A DNA stretch of 64,000 bases from Isoetes taiwanensis (GCA_021234155.1 JAJEKV010000182.1:600383-664382); one strand, 5' to 3'. Positions 32,750 to 44,290 are shown, numbered from the stretch's first letter. The notes: a model not told the origin generated them from the sequence alone. Numbers and translations are program-made.

Positions 32750-34327
32750 TTGGTAGTTCTGTGTTGGTAGTCCCGGTGTTAAGAGTTCTTTGTCAGGTAA
32801 GGAAATGGTTGGCAACCCTGCTATTGCATGTTCTTTGGCAATTAATGAAACTCCTGTTAGCTCTTTGCCAATTAATGAGACTGCATTTGTTCCAAGCAGC
32901 TATGGCATTAATGAAACTCTTGGTAGTGTTGATGTTCCATGTTCTTTGCCAATTAATGAGACGATGGGTGGCATCTCTATTGCAAGTAGCTGTCCAAGTA
33001 GTAGCTCTGCTATTCCAAGTTGTTTGCCAAGTAATGATTTTAGGTTTGTCCCTATTCGTAGTCTGAGCCCGTACATGCTTGCTTGGAGGATTAAATGTAG
33101 GGTAATAGCAAGACTGGATATGAAGAGGTTTGCATTCTCCAGAGTTGCAGGTAGCTTATTTCATTTTGACGTCATTGATTCTGAGTCATGTGAAATACAA
33201 GTAGTATGCTTCAATTCGCTTGCCACTAAGCTCGATAGACTGATCCATATCAAAAGGGATATTGAAGCCAGTGAATAGAATTTTTAATCAGTTGAGCCAC
33301 TCTTGGGAGTTGTATTTGCAAGATAGTTCCTTAGTTGAAGAGTGGGAGGATGATAAAAATATTCTTCGTCATATGTATGAATTCGTATCCATTGCAGACC
33401 TTGAGGTTAAAGAGAGGGATGTCATTGGTATCGTTATTGTAGTCGAGGAGGCATCACGGATGTATTGCAAAAACGGCAGCCCTGTTGATCGTAGGGTGAT
33501 GTTTATAAAGGATGTGTCTAGTAAACAGATTGAGGTTACAATGTGGGGCCAAGTATCATTGAGAGAAGGTAGACAAATTGATGAATGCTAAGAAAGAACA
33601 CGTTGTTGCCATAAGAGGTACCAAGGTTAGTAATTACGCAACTAAGTCCTTGGATACTATCCATTCAACACAGCTATAAATAAATCCTGATATTCCCGAG
33701 GGTGAGGAGTTGAAAGATTGGTTTATTAGAGAGGGAGAGAAGTCTGCGTCTATTTGCCTCTCAATGTCTTCGCAGCCGTTGTCTGTTAGTGCTTCTATAA
33801 AATTTGTATCAGACCTATCAGAGCCGGCACTTAAAAATAGCAAAACCAATCTTGGTTGAGCTGAGAGGTACAATTATGAACATAAAATATGATTTCATGT
33901 ATTATATGGCATGCCCATTGAGATCTGCCAATCGTGAATGCTTGAAGAAGGTCGTAGCGACTGAAGATGGATTGTGGCATTGTAGTAGTTGCAATGTTCG
34001 CGTGGAGGAATGTTCATACAGATATGTGATTTCATTGCAAGTCTTAGACCACACAGGAGTTCTGTGGATGACAGCTTTTCAAGATGTTGGTGAAGAGCTA
34101 TTTGGCTGCACAACATAGCAACTAGATGCTTGGAAATTCAGCAATATTCAGAAATTCAATCACATTGTCCAGCAGACCTTTTTTAAGACATTTGTATTCT
34201 AAATAAGAATTAGGAAGGAAGCATATAATGACATCCAAAGGAACAGGTATGTTGTTCGGAGAATTGAGAAGGTAAACTATTCTATGACCTGCACGAATTT
34301 GCTCCATGACATTTATAAGCTAGCTTG
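32750..34327 (+). pseudogene. RPA1: RPA1 (replication protein A large subunit) pseudogene, intronless
   Basis: RPA1 binds single-stranded DNA through tandem OB folds. The copy reads through three frames: 32790-33278 with SPYMLAWRIKCRVIARLDMK and VAGSLFHFDVIDSESCEIQV (OB fold A); 33262-33591 with VEEWEDDKN, DVIGIVIVV and RRVMFIKDVSSKQIEVTMWG (OB fold B); about 33595-33850 with IHSTQL and INPDIPEGEELKDWF; 33804-34118 with YMACPLRSANREC, HCSSCNVRVEECSYRY and LQVLDHTGVLWMTAFQDVGE (zinc-bearing OB fold C). The final part (KEAYNDIQRNRY) ends at the TGA at 34327. Breaks: frame shifts near 33270 and 33585, TAG at 34116-34118, TAA near 34200. No introns interrupt it, suggesting retroposition. The N-terminal OB fold is absent, and the front instead shows repeated INET peptides. 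Confidence 0.85.
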
Positions 34328-37300
34328 ATGTTTATATGAGTCGAAGAGTTTGATTGTAAATATTTTGGATGTGCCTTTCTGCACTGAGAGATATTGTGAA
34401 TACCCTTTTGTATACATTGTGAATATTCCTTGGGTTTTTTATAACAAGTTTCATTTTGTTGTCCTATGTTATGCAAATGAAGTCCAAATAGATTTTTGAA
34501 ACACTTTGCACCCATATTTGCTCTTATATGCATGCAGGGTAGTTTTCAACAAGCTTGAAAGTGTGTGAAATGAATGAGAGGAACTTGGTTCAGCTGTAGA
34601 GGATTGACGCTACTCATCATAACTTGCAGAAGTAAGTATCTTTCGAATAATGCAATATTTCCTCTAGACTGTTTCTTTTACCATATGCCTAGGAGAAGGC
34701 ATATCACACATAGATTATTTGTTTGTGTCGGTGCACTAAATTCATCTGCAAAATTGAAGTTAACTTGATTTTAGTGTAAACTTGAAAGCAACACCACAAA
34801 ATCGACAAGCACAAGTAAGATGGCGATAGTCAACAACGTAACCTAATTAGAACTTGGTCGGCTAGAAGTGGAAGCTGCAATGGTTGGATCTTGGCGTGAG
34901 TGATCCATTTGTAACACTAGCATTTTGTCCAGAGAAGGGGTTGAGAGGATTGTGTATGTTGTTTATAACTGTGTATCACCAGCTCTGTGCTGTGAATCCA
35001 ACCAGAGTTATCAATACTATTTTGGATACTCAGACTGTTGTGCATTTGAACTTGCATGTTGGCCTTGCCCTTTACAAAGCTTATACGGATTTAGACTTGC
35101 TTATTGCATTTAGAGAAATGGCCTTGAAATTTTCACCTCTGTTTTGCTGCCCAGACTAAGAGGAATATGGGCGCTCAGTGAGCACTAATCTTGCAGAGAA
35201 AAAAATTAGGGAGTGAGGCAGGCCGCTGTATTATTTAATCGAATCTATCAACTATGAGCTTTAAGGGAAAACATTGCAAATGATATAATCTTTATAGAAG
35301 TGCATCAATGATCAGTTGGGTGAAATAAAAACGAAGTCTCCAATAATCTTTTTGTCTAATATCAGAATAATTGGCTGCAGGCCCTTCTAGATGTCCTTCT
35401 AGAACTCTTACGGTAGTTCAAAGATCCTGCCACAATAACTTCCCTGAGCTTACAATCTCAGAAACTAAGATAAGCAATAGATGTGGTCTCATGATTTTGT
35501 ATCTATGCTGTAATCACTTAGTTGTGCAATTACTATTGAAGCTTCACATCCTCACTGCAGAGAAAGCATTGAAAATTGGGTGGAAAGCCACTACTGAGGT
35601 CAAAGGCTTTAACCATTATGTTCACTTTGAGAGACTGCAGAGTGAACACAATTGACAGGCTGAACTTTGTGTTGTTCCGCTAGAATGAACAAGATATGTA
35701 TAGCTACTGTTGGCTTGGAATCAGCTCCGCATATGTGTGAGAGTCACACCATGCAATCAGTGAAGAAGGTTCTCTGATGCGTAACATCATCCTAGCTGAA
35801 TCATACAATGTTTTTCCAACATATTTTCTATTGCAAACATTTTAGTGTGCCTCAGTTATTAAAACAATATGCAAGCCAGCAAGAAGATTTGTATTGTTTA
35901 GTCTATGTAAGCATATTTTTGCCAGGCTTCTAATGCAGATGCCCAAAACCTTCCCAAGTCCGTCACCGTATTTCTGATCATAAGGTATCATGCGCTTTCT
36001 TTGATTTCGTTTGCCCAATCCAGCCTCAAAGTCAACATTTTCCCAAAATGATTAATTCCATGAATAAGAAGGTAACCTAATTAGAAGTTGGTCTGCTAGA
36101 AGTGCAAGCTGCAATGGTTGGATCTTGGCGTGACTGATCCATTTGTAACACTAGCATTTTATCTAGAGAAGCAGTTGAGAGGATTGTGTATGTTGTATAT
36201 CAACTATGCGCATGTATTTTTATTTTATTTGGCATAATCTGATAGAATTATTCAGAATTACTTATAACTGTGCATCACCAGGTCTATGCTGTGGATCCAA
36301 CCAGAGTTATCAATACTATTTGGGAGACTCGGACTGCTGTGCATTTGATCTTGCCTGTTGACCTTGCTAAGCACGATCCATAGGCCACCAATAGACTGCT
36401 GTTGTTCCAAAATGCAGGAAGTGCAGATCCAAGGTCAGCAAAGCAAAAATGCTTTTAGAGCAAAAATGGAAGCATAACAAATCTGCACATGTTAGAAACA
36501 AAATCTATAATCGCTTACAACTTTGGCCACTGTTTAAACCCGGTTGTAACGTAGGTGTAAACCACAGGCTTAGGACTCAAACATGCGTATCAAGAATCGC
36601 GAGATGGATTAGGCTCCTGGCTTTTATTGTAAGCACGCATTCCACATGTCTTAAAGTTGAAGATCAAACTAGTGCATCCACAATAGATTAGGAGGCTAAA
36701 AATAAAGAAAATCTGAAAATATTCTTCATGCTTAAATCTGATCCATTAACATTGTATTTGAACCAGCAGTAACCAAGCAAGGGTATCAACCCGTTGTATA
36801 CACAATGAAACAAGCATGAAACAAGCATGAAATGAAAAGAAATGAAGTAATGCAAAATAATTTTGCAGGCCAAAGGATGCACACTTACAATTAAACTTTA
36901 GGCTATTTTGCAAGACTAGCATTGTGAACACAATGTTTAGATGGCAAATACATCTTCTTTGAAGGAAATGAAAGTAAAAATTCATTTTACAGTCCCAGAG
37001 TGGTCTAGGATATCTTATCATTAACATGTAAGAAATCATATCTACCTCATAAAAGAAGTAACAATTCTTAGCTAGGAAGAAAAACCTCATTTGGTTCGCT
37101 CCCAGAGTGCGCTGGTTCATCTTGAGGATCCATGTTAGCAACTAGATTTCCTCGGTGCATTCATTTGCCATGCACTAGAAAGAACCATTGTAGTATCTAG
37201 AGCTTAAATCAGAACTACAAAGGGGCTAAACCACTACGTGCTCTGTAGATGACATGAAGAAAACAATTTCTACCATGATCAGGCTCAACGGCCAAGGCTT

Positions 37301-37540
37301 TTGCTCGGATGAAAACTAGCCGCACTAGGTTACAGAAAAAATGATGACCAGATTGCCTTACAAAACAAATAATGCTTCACCATAACATTACTTCTCTGCT
37401 AGACGTAAGATGCCAAGGTCCCCCTGTCCTAACTAAATGCCATATCCAAGCTCAAAACGTAAATGGTCTCATAGGTATACATACATTCTGAAGCCCAAAA
37501 AACCCCTTCTGCCCATGCACCTCTTTTATACGGAATACGT
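34328..37540. other. Spacer with a diverged direct duplication of gene-like sequence
   Basis: Two copies of about 250-330 bp, near 34835-35070 and 36065-36370, share CCTAATTAGAA, GCTGCAATGGTTGGATCTTG, TGATCCATTTGTAACACTAG and CCAACCAGAGTTATCAATAC. Translation suggests conserved peptides (near DPTRVINTIWETRTAVHL in the second copy) that I cannot assign. The second copy has about 70 extra bases ending in TGCATCACCAG, like an intron end. The other ORFs here (34574-34768, 35371-35655, minus 37141-36746) are not convincing. Confidence 0.5.
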
Positions 37541-37559
37541 ATGTGAACCCCCGTTGAAT

Positions 37560-37715
37560 ATATTGTGCATCGTGGCCATGGTGCGAAATATGGACTTGTA
37601 ACTAAACTGAATGTGAGTATTTCGCTCCATAGCCACGGTGCGAAATAGGCCCTCCAATAATTTGTGGAAGAGCCGATTTCATCATTTCGCACTGTGGCTA
37701 CGGTGCGGAATATGG
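37560..37715. repeat. Hairpin repeat, three tandem copies at about 60-bp spacing
   Basis: Three units centred near 37577, 37636 and 37698 have the palindromic core CACCGT-GGCT-ACGGTG with variants, flanked by TTTCG on the left and CGAAATA on the right. The same core recurs at 39340-39680 and 41290-41600. Confidence 0.8.
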
Positions 37716-37921
37716 CCTCCTGACCATATTTAGAACTATCATATTAGAAAATACATGGAAAAAATTAAATGGAAATTACTTGCGTAAGATAATACATGAT
37801 AACACATAGAAGTTACTTAATTACATGGAAATTACATACTTATATATACTTAATTTCTATGAAAAGCATAGGTTTATACCCATAATTCCAATGAAGTATC
37901 TTCACCTGTGACATATATATA

Positions 37922-38562
37922 TTATGTGATGCGTGCTATATAGCCATAGCTCATGTGTATCCCAAGGAATTGTATCCCATCTGGGGAATTTAAACAGTAA
38001 CCACAGGATGTTGAGTCAAGGGAACGGAAGAGGAGTTGACCAATATCCACAAAAGACTTGTAATGGAAGTTGTAAAGGTCAGTGAGGATATAAATTTTAT
38101 TCTTTTCACAAGTAGAAATGACCAGAGGTACATAGTGATCTAAAGAGTAGGCCATAAAACCATGGAAAAGCATGTCCTTCAACTGTTTTAGCCTCTCTTC
38201 CAAATCTGAGGGGGTTCACGAAGTCCCAAAGCAGTAAGAGTCATCACTGCATTACTCGGACTGATCTCCTGCAGTGGAGGGAGCCAACAAGTATAACGAC
38301 CGATAATGAGGTTGATGAGCTGCCTTGCAAGGTCTGTGGTTGGACCGTGGTGCCACCGATGCTCCCAAAAATTGCTAACAGCTTCATCCAAAGTGCACGT
38401 ATTTCTTCTTCTGCATGCTTGCAGGGATTTCGGATCAGCCCAGCAAGGATGTTCTTGAAATGTTAGCATTTGCAAGAAACTAGTGGAGGAGCAGACAAGA
38501 AGCAAAAAAGCTACTTGATAAGGAACATACAGATAAGGAGCAGGCAAGGAGCATGCAAACAA
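37922..38562 (-). pseudogene. Unrecognised coding block, two frames
   Basis: The minus frame 38562-38188 contains ADPKSLQACRRRNTCTLDEA, then FWEHRWHHGPTTDLARQLIN and EISPSNAVMTLTALGLREPP. A frame shift near 38195 leads to the frame 38203-37922 with EERLKQLKDMLFHGFMAYSL, YILTDLYNFHYKSFVDIGQL and SCGYCLNSPDG. The balanced composition suggests real former coding sequence. I recognise no family. It lies between two hairpin-repeat clusters on the same strand as the blocks at 39826-42780 and could be a distal part of the same gene or element. Confidence 0.4.
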
Positions 38563-39339
38563 GGAGCAGACAGGGAGAAGACAAGGAGCATGTCCGAGAA
38601 GAGGAAGAGGGGGAAAGAGGCAAAGACAATGAAGGCATGGATGGCTATTTAAAGAGAAACCATGTATACATTATGTACATACAGTATGTGTAAAAAAATA
38701 TAGTATATACTATGTATATATTGTATCATTATATATATGCTGCGTGTATTTTGTACATCATACTAGTATATATAACCAATAATGTGGATACAGTGCATAT
38801 CAATAATTTTGATCAATATAAATACAGCTCCATTCAATGCAGAAGGCATCCATTTGCTATGTCTCGATATTTATCTTCTCGTTTCGACAGGTCTACCTTG
38901 CCTCCTCATCCGAAGATAAAGACTCCATTACTTTCTCTACATCATTCAATGATCTTTATAGATGCAAGTAGAGGGGTATCTGGACAGAATAGCTATGGGT
39001 CGTAAAGAATGTTCCTCCTTGTTACACCGTGTTGTTATCCATCTTGTTCGGGTTCCAGAGCGCGGCGCCTATGAGCTTAATAACATCACTCGACCACCTG
39101 CTCATGATGAGCCCGATTGGCAATGAACTGCTTCATTCATGTATGCTATGCCTCTTATATGAGTTATTCATTCTATTACTAGTATATTTCAGACATCCAC
39201 TAGTTATAAGGATGTAATCATATCATAAGTGTTGTATGTGATCCATCTATCTACCGCTGCATAGCTCTCGACCACTTGCCATACATGTAGATTCTGAATT
39301 CAGAAAAACATTCTATTCTGCATATAAGTTGCAGTTGCC

Positions 39340-39680
39340 AAGATGCGAAATAGGCACCCCAATAGCTGTTTTCGCACCGTAGCCACGGTGCGAAAAAAAC
39401 CAGTTCAAAATCTACAGACATCTTGTTTTCACACCGTGGCTACGCTCCTGATGTACAAAAGAAAATGACTGAAATCACAATTGAACAAGACCTAAGATAT
39501 AGACTTGACAAGGATTTATAGCTATTGAATTTTAAATATTCATACATTCATAGTTGTATATTTATTATACATATCATAGATGACAATCATACAAACGCAA
39601 TTTTTGCACCGTATTCATGGTGCGAGAAAGACCATTTCAAAAACTGCACGTGTTATCGCACCATGGCTACGCTTCTTAAC
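39340..39680. repeat. Hairpin-repeat cluster
   Basis: Four or more copies of the CACCGT..ACGGTG hairpin: an intact one at about 39369-39398 (TTTTCGCACCGTAGCCACGG followed by TGCGAAA), and degraded ones near 39426-39450, 39601-39630 and 39655-39675. The spacing is irregular. Confidence 0.75.
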
Positions 39681-39825
39681 AATGTGAATAGGAATGAATG
39701 AAATAACAAATGACTAAGACATAAGATATAGATGTGACATTTATTTATAGTGTAAACAGTGACGTTTCTGATACAATTTTTTTTTATGCATTTTAGAGAA
39801 AAGCTTTTATATTAGTGCAAAAAGC

Positions 39826-41281
39826 TTTCAAGTATATTTCCTTTGGCATCGGGGCCTGGAATACTCGAATCAAATGCTTCTAAGTTCTCTTCCTTTACTC
39901 CAGCTCCAATTGCATCTAACAGACACAATATATCAGGGTCCTTCTGTGCAGAGGACAAGCGAAGTGCTTACTTAGAACTGCTTTATTTGAAAGGACAGAG
40001 CACATTTTGAAGCCTCCGAAGTCGTACATAGCTATAGCCCTATCTATGCTACAACTCGATCATAGTTCGTGGCTAAGGGAACATGGTTGCCAGTCAAGGA
40101 TAGAGCTTTAAGCTTCAGGACCTCGGACTATATTTATTGTGGCATTAATAAATATCTCCTGCATAAAAGTACATCAGATTCACGTAAGAAATGAAAAACG
40201 AACGAGATAAATACCTCTCTCTTGTCACGTTCGAGAACTGCTGGGTTTGTTATTGAGAAAGAAGACCTCGCCAACTCACGTTCTATGAACACAGAAGCGG
40301 TATTTGAAGAGCCGAGAGCTTCAAATATGACATCTTTCACTGCTTCATACCTTGTTTCAGCTTGCTGCATGACAATGTCAAATGCGTACTCTGGAGGTAT
40401 TGAGGATCCATCATAAGTCACAGCCTCCATCATTTGTCTACGAACATCAGACTCAAAGTCTATAAGCCCTCCTAGGCCTACAACACAGGCACATATCTGG
40501 CCCATTATCTCGTCCTCTCTCAGCCCTGTCACTTCAGATGTATCAGACAGCAACAAATATGTTTCCCACCTATATGGATGGGATATGCTTCTGATAACCC
40601 CCAAGTACACAGTTTCTTCTCGGAGATCTCCTCTTCCAATACCTCCTCATTCTCCTCATGTTCCAGTAGGAGCTTCTCTTTCCCAGGATCTATCTGCTCC
40701 TCTACCTGTGAGGTAAGATGTTCTATCTGAGCGACCTGCACACTTGAAGAAGAACCGGCTTCTTGGTCTGACTTACTGTAAATCATGTATATGCTGAACA
40801 TGATATCTAGGCTATAAAAAATTTCTCTGCCTTCTTGCCTGCACAGTTCTGCAGGTAGTCTCTTCAAAAACCTCCTAATTCGGTCTTGATCAGCCTTCAA
40901 AAATATCTTAATTAAAGCTTGCATGCTCAGTGAAGGCAAACCAGTCACAGGACATGGTTTCACATCAGGTCCAGCTCTAGCCATGAAGCTATAAAGAATG
41001 CCCCCATATGTATCGGTAGACCTGTCACACTCTGCCATAATGTCTATTGTCAGGCAAAAATTATTGTATATACTAGTTGTATCAACTGGCTCCTCTATCT
41101 CCTCCTCAAACTCTTCTGGATGCTTCTGACAAAAATCCCATTCTTTCTCTACTATATTATCGTCCCATGTATTAAACAACTTCCATGCCTTATCTGATTT
41201 GCTCTGTACCATTCTCGTTGAGCAGCGCCTCGATTTGTGATAGTTTGAAGGTGAGCGCCTTAGTAGCGACTTGATATGCAA
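39826..41281 (-). CDS. Unrecognised protein, probably spliced
   Basis: I do not recognise this gene. The minus frame from the ATG at 41212 (MVQSKSDKAWKLFNTWDDNI) contains acidic PEEFEEEIEEPVD, then TDTYGGILYSFMARAGPDVK, DRIRRFLKRLPAELCRQEGR and a Glu-rich coil near 40680-40620. A one-base shift near 40613 continues into 40610-40214 with SISHPYRWETYLLLSDTSEV, DEIMGQICACVVGLGGLIDF and VLERDKRE. There a GTATTT donor may open an intron. An acceptor (CTCTGCACAG) near 39958 then leads to a last exon, KDPDILCLLDAIGAGVKEEN .. LESFLH, stop near 39826. Codon-like composition and plausible splice sites argue for a real gene; the shift argues for decay. Hairpin repeats flank it on both sides. Confidence 0.45.
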
Positions 41282-41289
41282 GAGCGAGT

Positions 41290-41600
41290 AATACCGTGGC
41301 TACGGTGCGAAAGTAACGCTTCCATATTTTATGTTATACACAATTTCTCACCGTGGCTACGGTGCGAAAATAACACTTCCATATTTTATGATATCCACAA
41401 TTTCGCACCGTGGCTACGGTGCGAAAACAACACTTCCTTATTTTATGATATCCACAATTTCTCACCGTAGCTATGGTGCGAAAACAACACTTCCATATTT
41501 TATGTTATATACAATTTCGCTCCGTGCCTACAGTGCAAAAACAACACTTCCTTATTTTATGATATTTATAATTTTGCACCGTAGCTACTTTAATTTTTTA
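41290..41600. repeat. 57-bp hairpin satellite, six copies at exact period
   Basis: CCGTGGCTACGG or a close variant begins at 41294, 41351, 41408, 41465, 41522 and 41579: a period of exactly 57 bp. Each unit has the palindrome TTTCGCACCGT/ACGGTGCGAAA around GGCT, then AACAACACTTCC and ATTTTATG. Because 57 is a multiple of three, plus-strand ORFs (41276-41470 and 41331-41693) run through it with a 19-residue repeat; this is likely an artefact. Confidence 0.92.
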
Positions 41601-41667
41601 TGCTACACCGAAAACAAACCTTTCCAATTATTATACAATAGATCTCCAATTAATCGTCACTTATTTA

Positions 41668-42780
41668 TATTACATAGATTCATATACAGATAATATTCTT
41701 GGTGGCATACATGACCCCAATTCATAGCATTCTTCTCTGCGCTTTCCCACCTTCTGACTGTCGAGTATAAAATGGAAGAATTTTAAGTCTGTCTCAAACT
41801 CCAATTGCCGCCGGACATCGAATAGAGACCACTCGCTCTCCACTCTGAGACTTTTGAATAGCTGATTATTCTTATGAATATTTAAGTCTATGACAACGGA
41901 ATGAGTGCCATCATTGTCGTCTTGTTCTACTGGAATCCAGACGTACTTTCCTCCTTCACGAACATTTCGCCATCTCCTATATTTAAAAGTGACATACAGT
42001 GTTTGCTTCCGAATGCAATATCTGAATCGAATCGTGTCTCGACTTATCCTGCATTCAGTATATTAAGCTCCATCATAAAGTCGAGCGCTCCAACCTTCAA
42101 GAATAGACTATCTAAAAAACTATCCACCGACTGTTAAACTGTAAACATCTTCAAGGTCTTCTTAACATTGTCGGTGCTCTTGAATAAGGCAATGAACAAA
42201 TCAATTCCTAAATTTATTTTCACATGCCCGCAGACCCCTCCCTTCTCCTTCAATGCCGTGAACATTTCCTACGACAACTTACTCCGTGCCAGCAAGACAG
42301 AGGAGAGGTGGCATCCAGAGGCCTGCAGTATAGCTCGGACAGGCTGGGCAATAGAAGCTCAATAAGCTTGAAGCTTCATGGAGAGTATTCATACCTCCAG
42401 AACCATATATCCCTTTGTCTGAACTGCACTGGTGTGCTACCTTCGAACAACAAGGAGCCCATATCTTGGTGAAAGCAGTGGAATACACTACTTATCGAGT
42501 ATGAAGAGACTGTGTTCTCCACATACACAAACCTGAGAGAATAAGAATGAACTGGATAAGTAACTGAACTAATTTAGATATGGATTGCATGGAAATGCAT
42601 ACTCACAATTTGATTCTAACCGTGGGAAAGTTCGTCGCTTGCTTATTTTTTCTTTTGCCATATCTGTTGTAGTGTATACATGCCTCACTTGTACATATAT
42701 CTCTTTGCATGATCGAAAACTGACCACCAAAGCCTTCCAATGTGCAGAAACATAATTTCCCCTGCATCTTTTGACTCGCC
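41668..42780 (-). pseudogene. Unrecognised, degenerate multi-exon coding block
   Basis: No family is recognised. On the minus strand a frame starting MASQKMQGKLCFCTLEGFGG near 42778 runs to HYNRYGKRKNKQATNFPTVR and a GTGAGT donor near 42603. After a CTCTCAG acceptor near 42531 it continues FVYVENTVSSYSISSVFHCF .. RQRDIWFWR. Further down, one frame reads FTALKEKGGVCGHVKINLGI, DLFIALFKSTDNVKKTLKMF, VDSFLDSLFLKVGALDFMME and RFDSDIAFGSKHCMSLLNIG, broken only by three stops. After a shift it reads YVWIPVEQDDNDGTHSVVID, NNQLFKSLRVESEWSLFDVR and FETDLKFFHFILDSQKVGKR, ending near 41668. The long protein-like runs indicate a once-real gene or transposon ORF. Confidence 0.5.
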
Positions 42781-43279
42781 ATTCACCTCTCATTCTGGAT
42801 TAGAGTGTAACAAAGCTCCTGGTTAATACCACGAAGCTTTCAAATTCATTTCCGACTGTGATAGAGCTTACAACCATCTAGAGTTACAAAATTCGAATTA
42901 GAATGTAGGATGGAATAGAAATACTAGGAAAGACTCAGTGATTTTACCTTGATTGAAGCTATTCTGCAGTCGAAGTTCCCTTTGGCACAGGTCGAAGCTA
43001 TTCCCGAGCAAATTGAAGTTCCCTTGGCGCGGGCAGATCAATCTTCACGCAAATTATGTTGAAGAAAGCACCTGGGCAGGAATTGAGGGCGGGAGCAACG
43101 GTCATAATTACTTGTGTGTAATCTGACACCCAAAATAAGAGGCACGGATATTACCGAACCTACATGCAACTGACACCTGAACGTTTAGAGGCTTGGTAAA
43201 AAAAACTCTGTACAAACTCGGCTCCCCATTGGCCGCGAGCTTTTTGACGTGGCATCGAGTTTTGGCCCTTAATTGACCT
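42781..43279. other. Spacer
   Basis: GTCGAAGCTATT/GAAGTTCCCTT sequence occurs twice near 42960-43035. No gene or element is seen otherwise. Confidence 0.5.
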
Positions 43280-43570
43280 CATATATTCTCTAATGGCTGA
43301 CTAGTCCGACTTGTTCTCGATCTGTGGGGTACCTGTGAAGGTGGAGCCGAATAATGAGCCGAATCTGATTCAAAAAACCTCGGAGCTTGGATCTAGCACC
43401 ATTAATTGTTTCTGGCAAACTAATCTTAGGCTTTGATGACCCTCTCCCAGAGCTAGAGGCTGACTCATGAGAAGTTACCTGTTCCCGGAGCTCCTTGTTA
43501 TCCAATTGCAACTGCTGGCATACTTGAACAAGTTGTTGGACCTACTGTAATAAGGATGGAATCTACTCCA
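43280..43570 (-). pseudogene. Ty3/gypsy gag fragment
   Basis: The minus frame 43511-43290 reads PKISLPETINGARSKLRGFL then NQIRLIIRLHLHRYPTDREQ, the start of the capsid domain of a gypsy gag (normally P.KFDG.R.K..GF..Q). It is preceded by a Gln/Leu-rich coil (QLDNKELREQVTS). Only about 75 residues remain and no pol follows, so it is an isolated relic distinct from the element at 1-10330. Confidence 0.7.
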
Positions 43571-44219
43571 TAGAGGCAATAATTACCAAATATGAATAAC
43601 GGAATGCTTAGGATCAGAGCAGGCAAGAACTGGTAAGGGATTCCGATTCAAACTTTCATGAACCTACGTGAAAACAAGATAAATACGTAGAAAATACGCA
43701 AGAAATATGGAGGAAATATGCCAAGATAGGCGAAGAATCTAATATATGAACAAGAATCAGGTGTACAATGGCTCAAAGGCAAGCAGGAATACGAGACAGA
43801 TGCCTAGAAGCCCGAGGGATACACTTACTCATAAAGGGGGTATGGCATCTGCGTTCAGAGGGTAGCAAAAAACCCCCCTTGTATACACATTTTTAAAAGG
43901 CATTTTGACCCCTATATGTATAGATGTTGCTCTAGATCAGTGCCTAAAAACACCCCTAACCCCTAAGTATACATATGCAAATGGTCCAAAAAACACCCCT
44001 TCTTTGAACTCTTATGGGTTATATGCTAATGAAAGGTGAATCCCCCGGGCCTAGAAGGCTCAAGACTGGCGTTGAACCGGAATGCTTTGACAAGAAGAAG
44101 GTGCCTCCTTATATATCTAGGCCAACGGTCAGGATCGCGCCACTCCAATGGATGAGAGATCACGCCAAGTGTTATGCGTGCATGTAGGTTTAAAATATTT
44201 TATATTTTTAATAATTATT
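43571..44219. other. Non-coding spacer
   Basis: Contains ACCCCT- and CCCCCC-rich short repeats near 43865-44000 (GTATACACAT and AAGTATACATATGC around AACACCCCT motifs). No coding region is supported. Confidence 0.5.
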
Positions 44220-44290
44220 GGTAGCACAGGTGGTAAAGGTATGTGACTTGCAACTAAGAGGTTGCAAGTTCAAACTCTGTTTTGCGTAAC
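44220..44290 (+). mobile_element. Possible tRNA-derived SINE head
   Basis: GGTAGCACAGGTGGTAAAGG fits an RNA polymerase III A box (TAGCNCAGNTGGTNNAG), and GTTGCAAGTTCAAACTC about 35 bases later fits a B box (GGTTCAAnnCC). The spacing is that of a tRNA, but the acceptor stem and a normal anticodon arm cannot be folded by eye, so a tRNA-derived SINE or tRNA pseudogene is more likely than a working tRNA. The 3' end is unclear. Confidence 0.45.

Noticed and set aside
32671-33066. 131-residue Leu/Val-rich plus ORF
   Set aside because: Off-frame shadow of the RPA1 relic; the RPA1 OB-fold motifs are in the neighbouring frame.
41290-41600. CRISPR-like array with palindromic repeats
   Set aside because: The spacers between palindromes are themselves repeated, so this is a satellite.
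41276-41693. Plus-strand ORFs with a 19-residue repeat (SHRGYGAKTTLPYF)
   Set aside because: A by-product of the 57-bp period of the hairpin satellite; coding sequence nearby is on the other strand and the repeat also occurs out of frame elsewhere.
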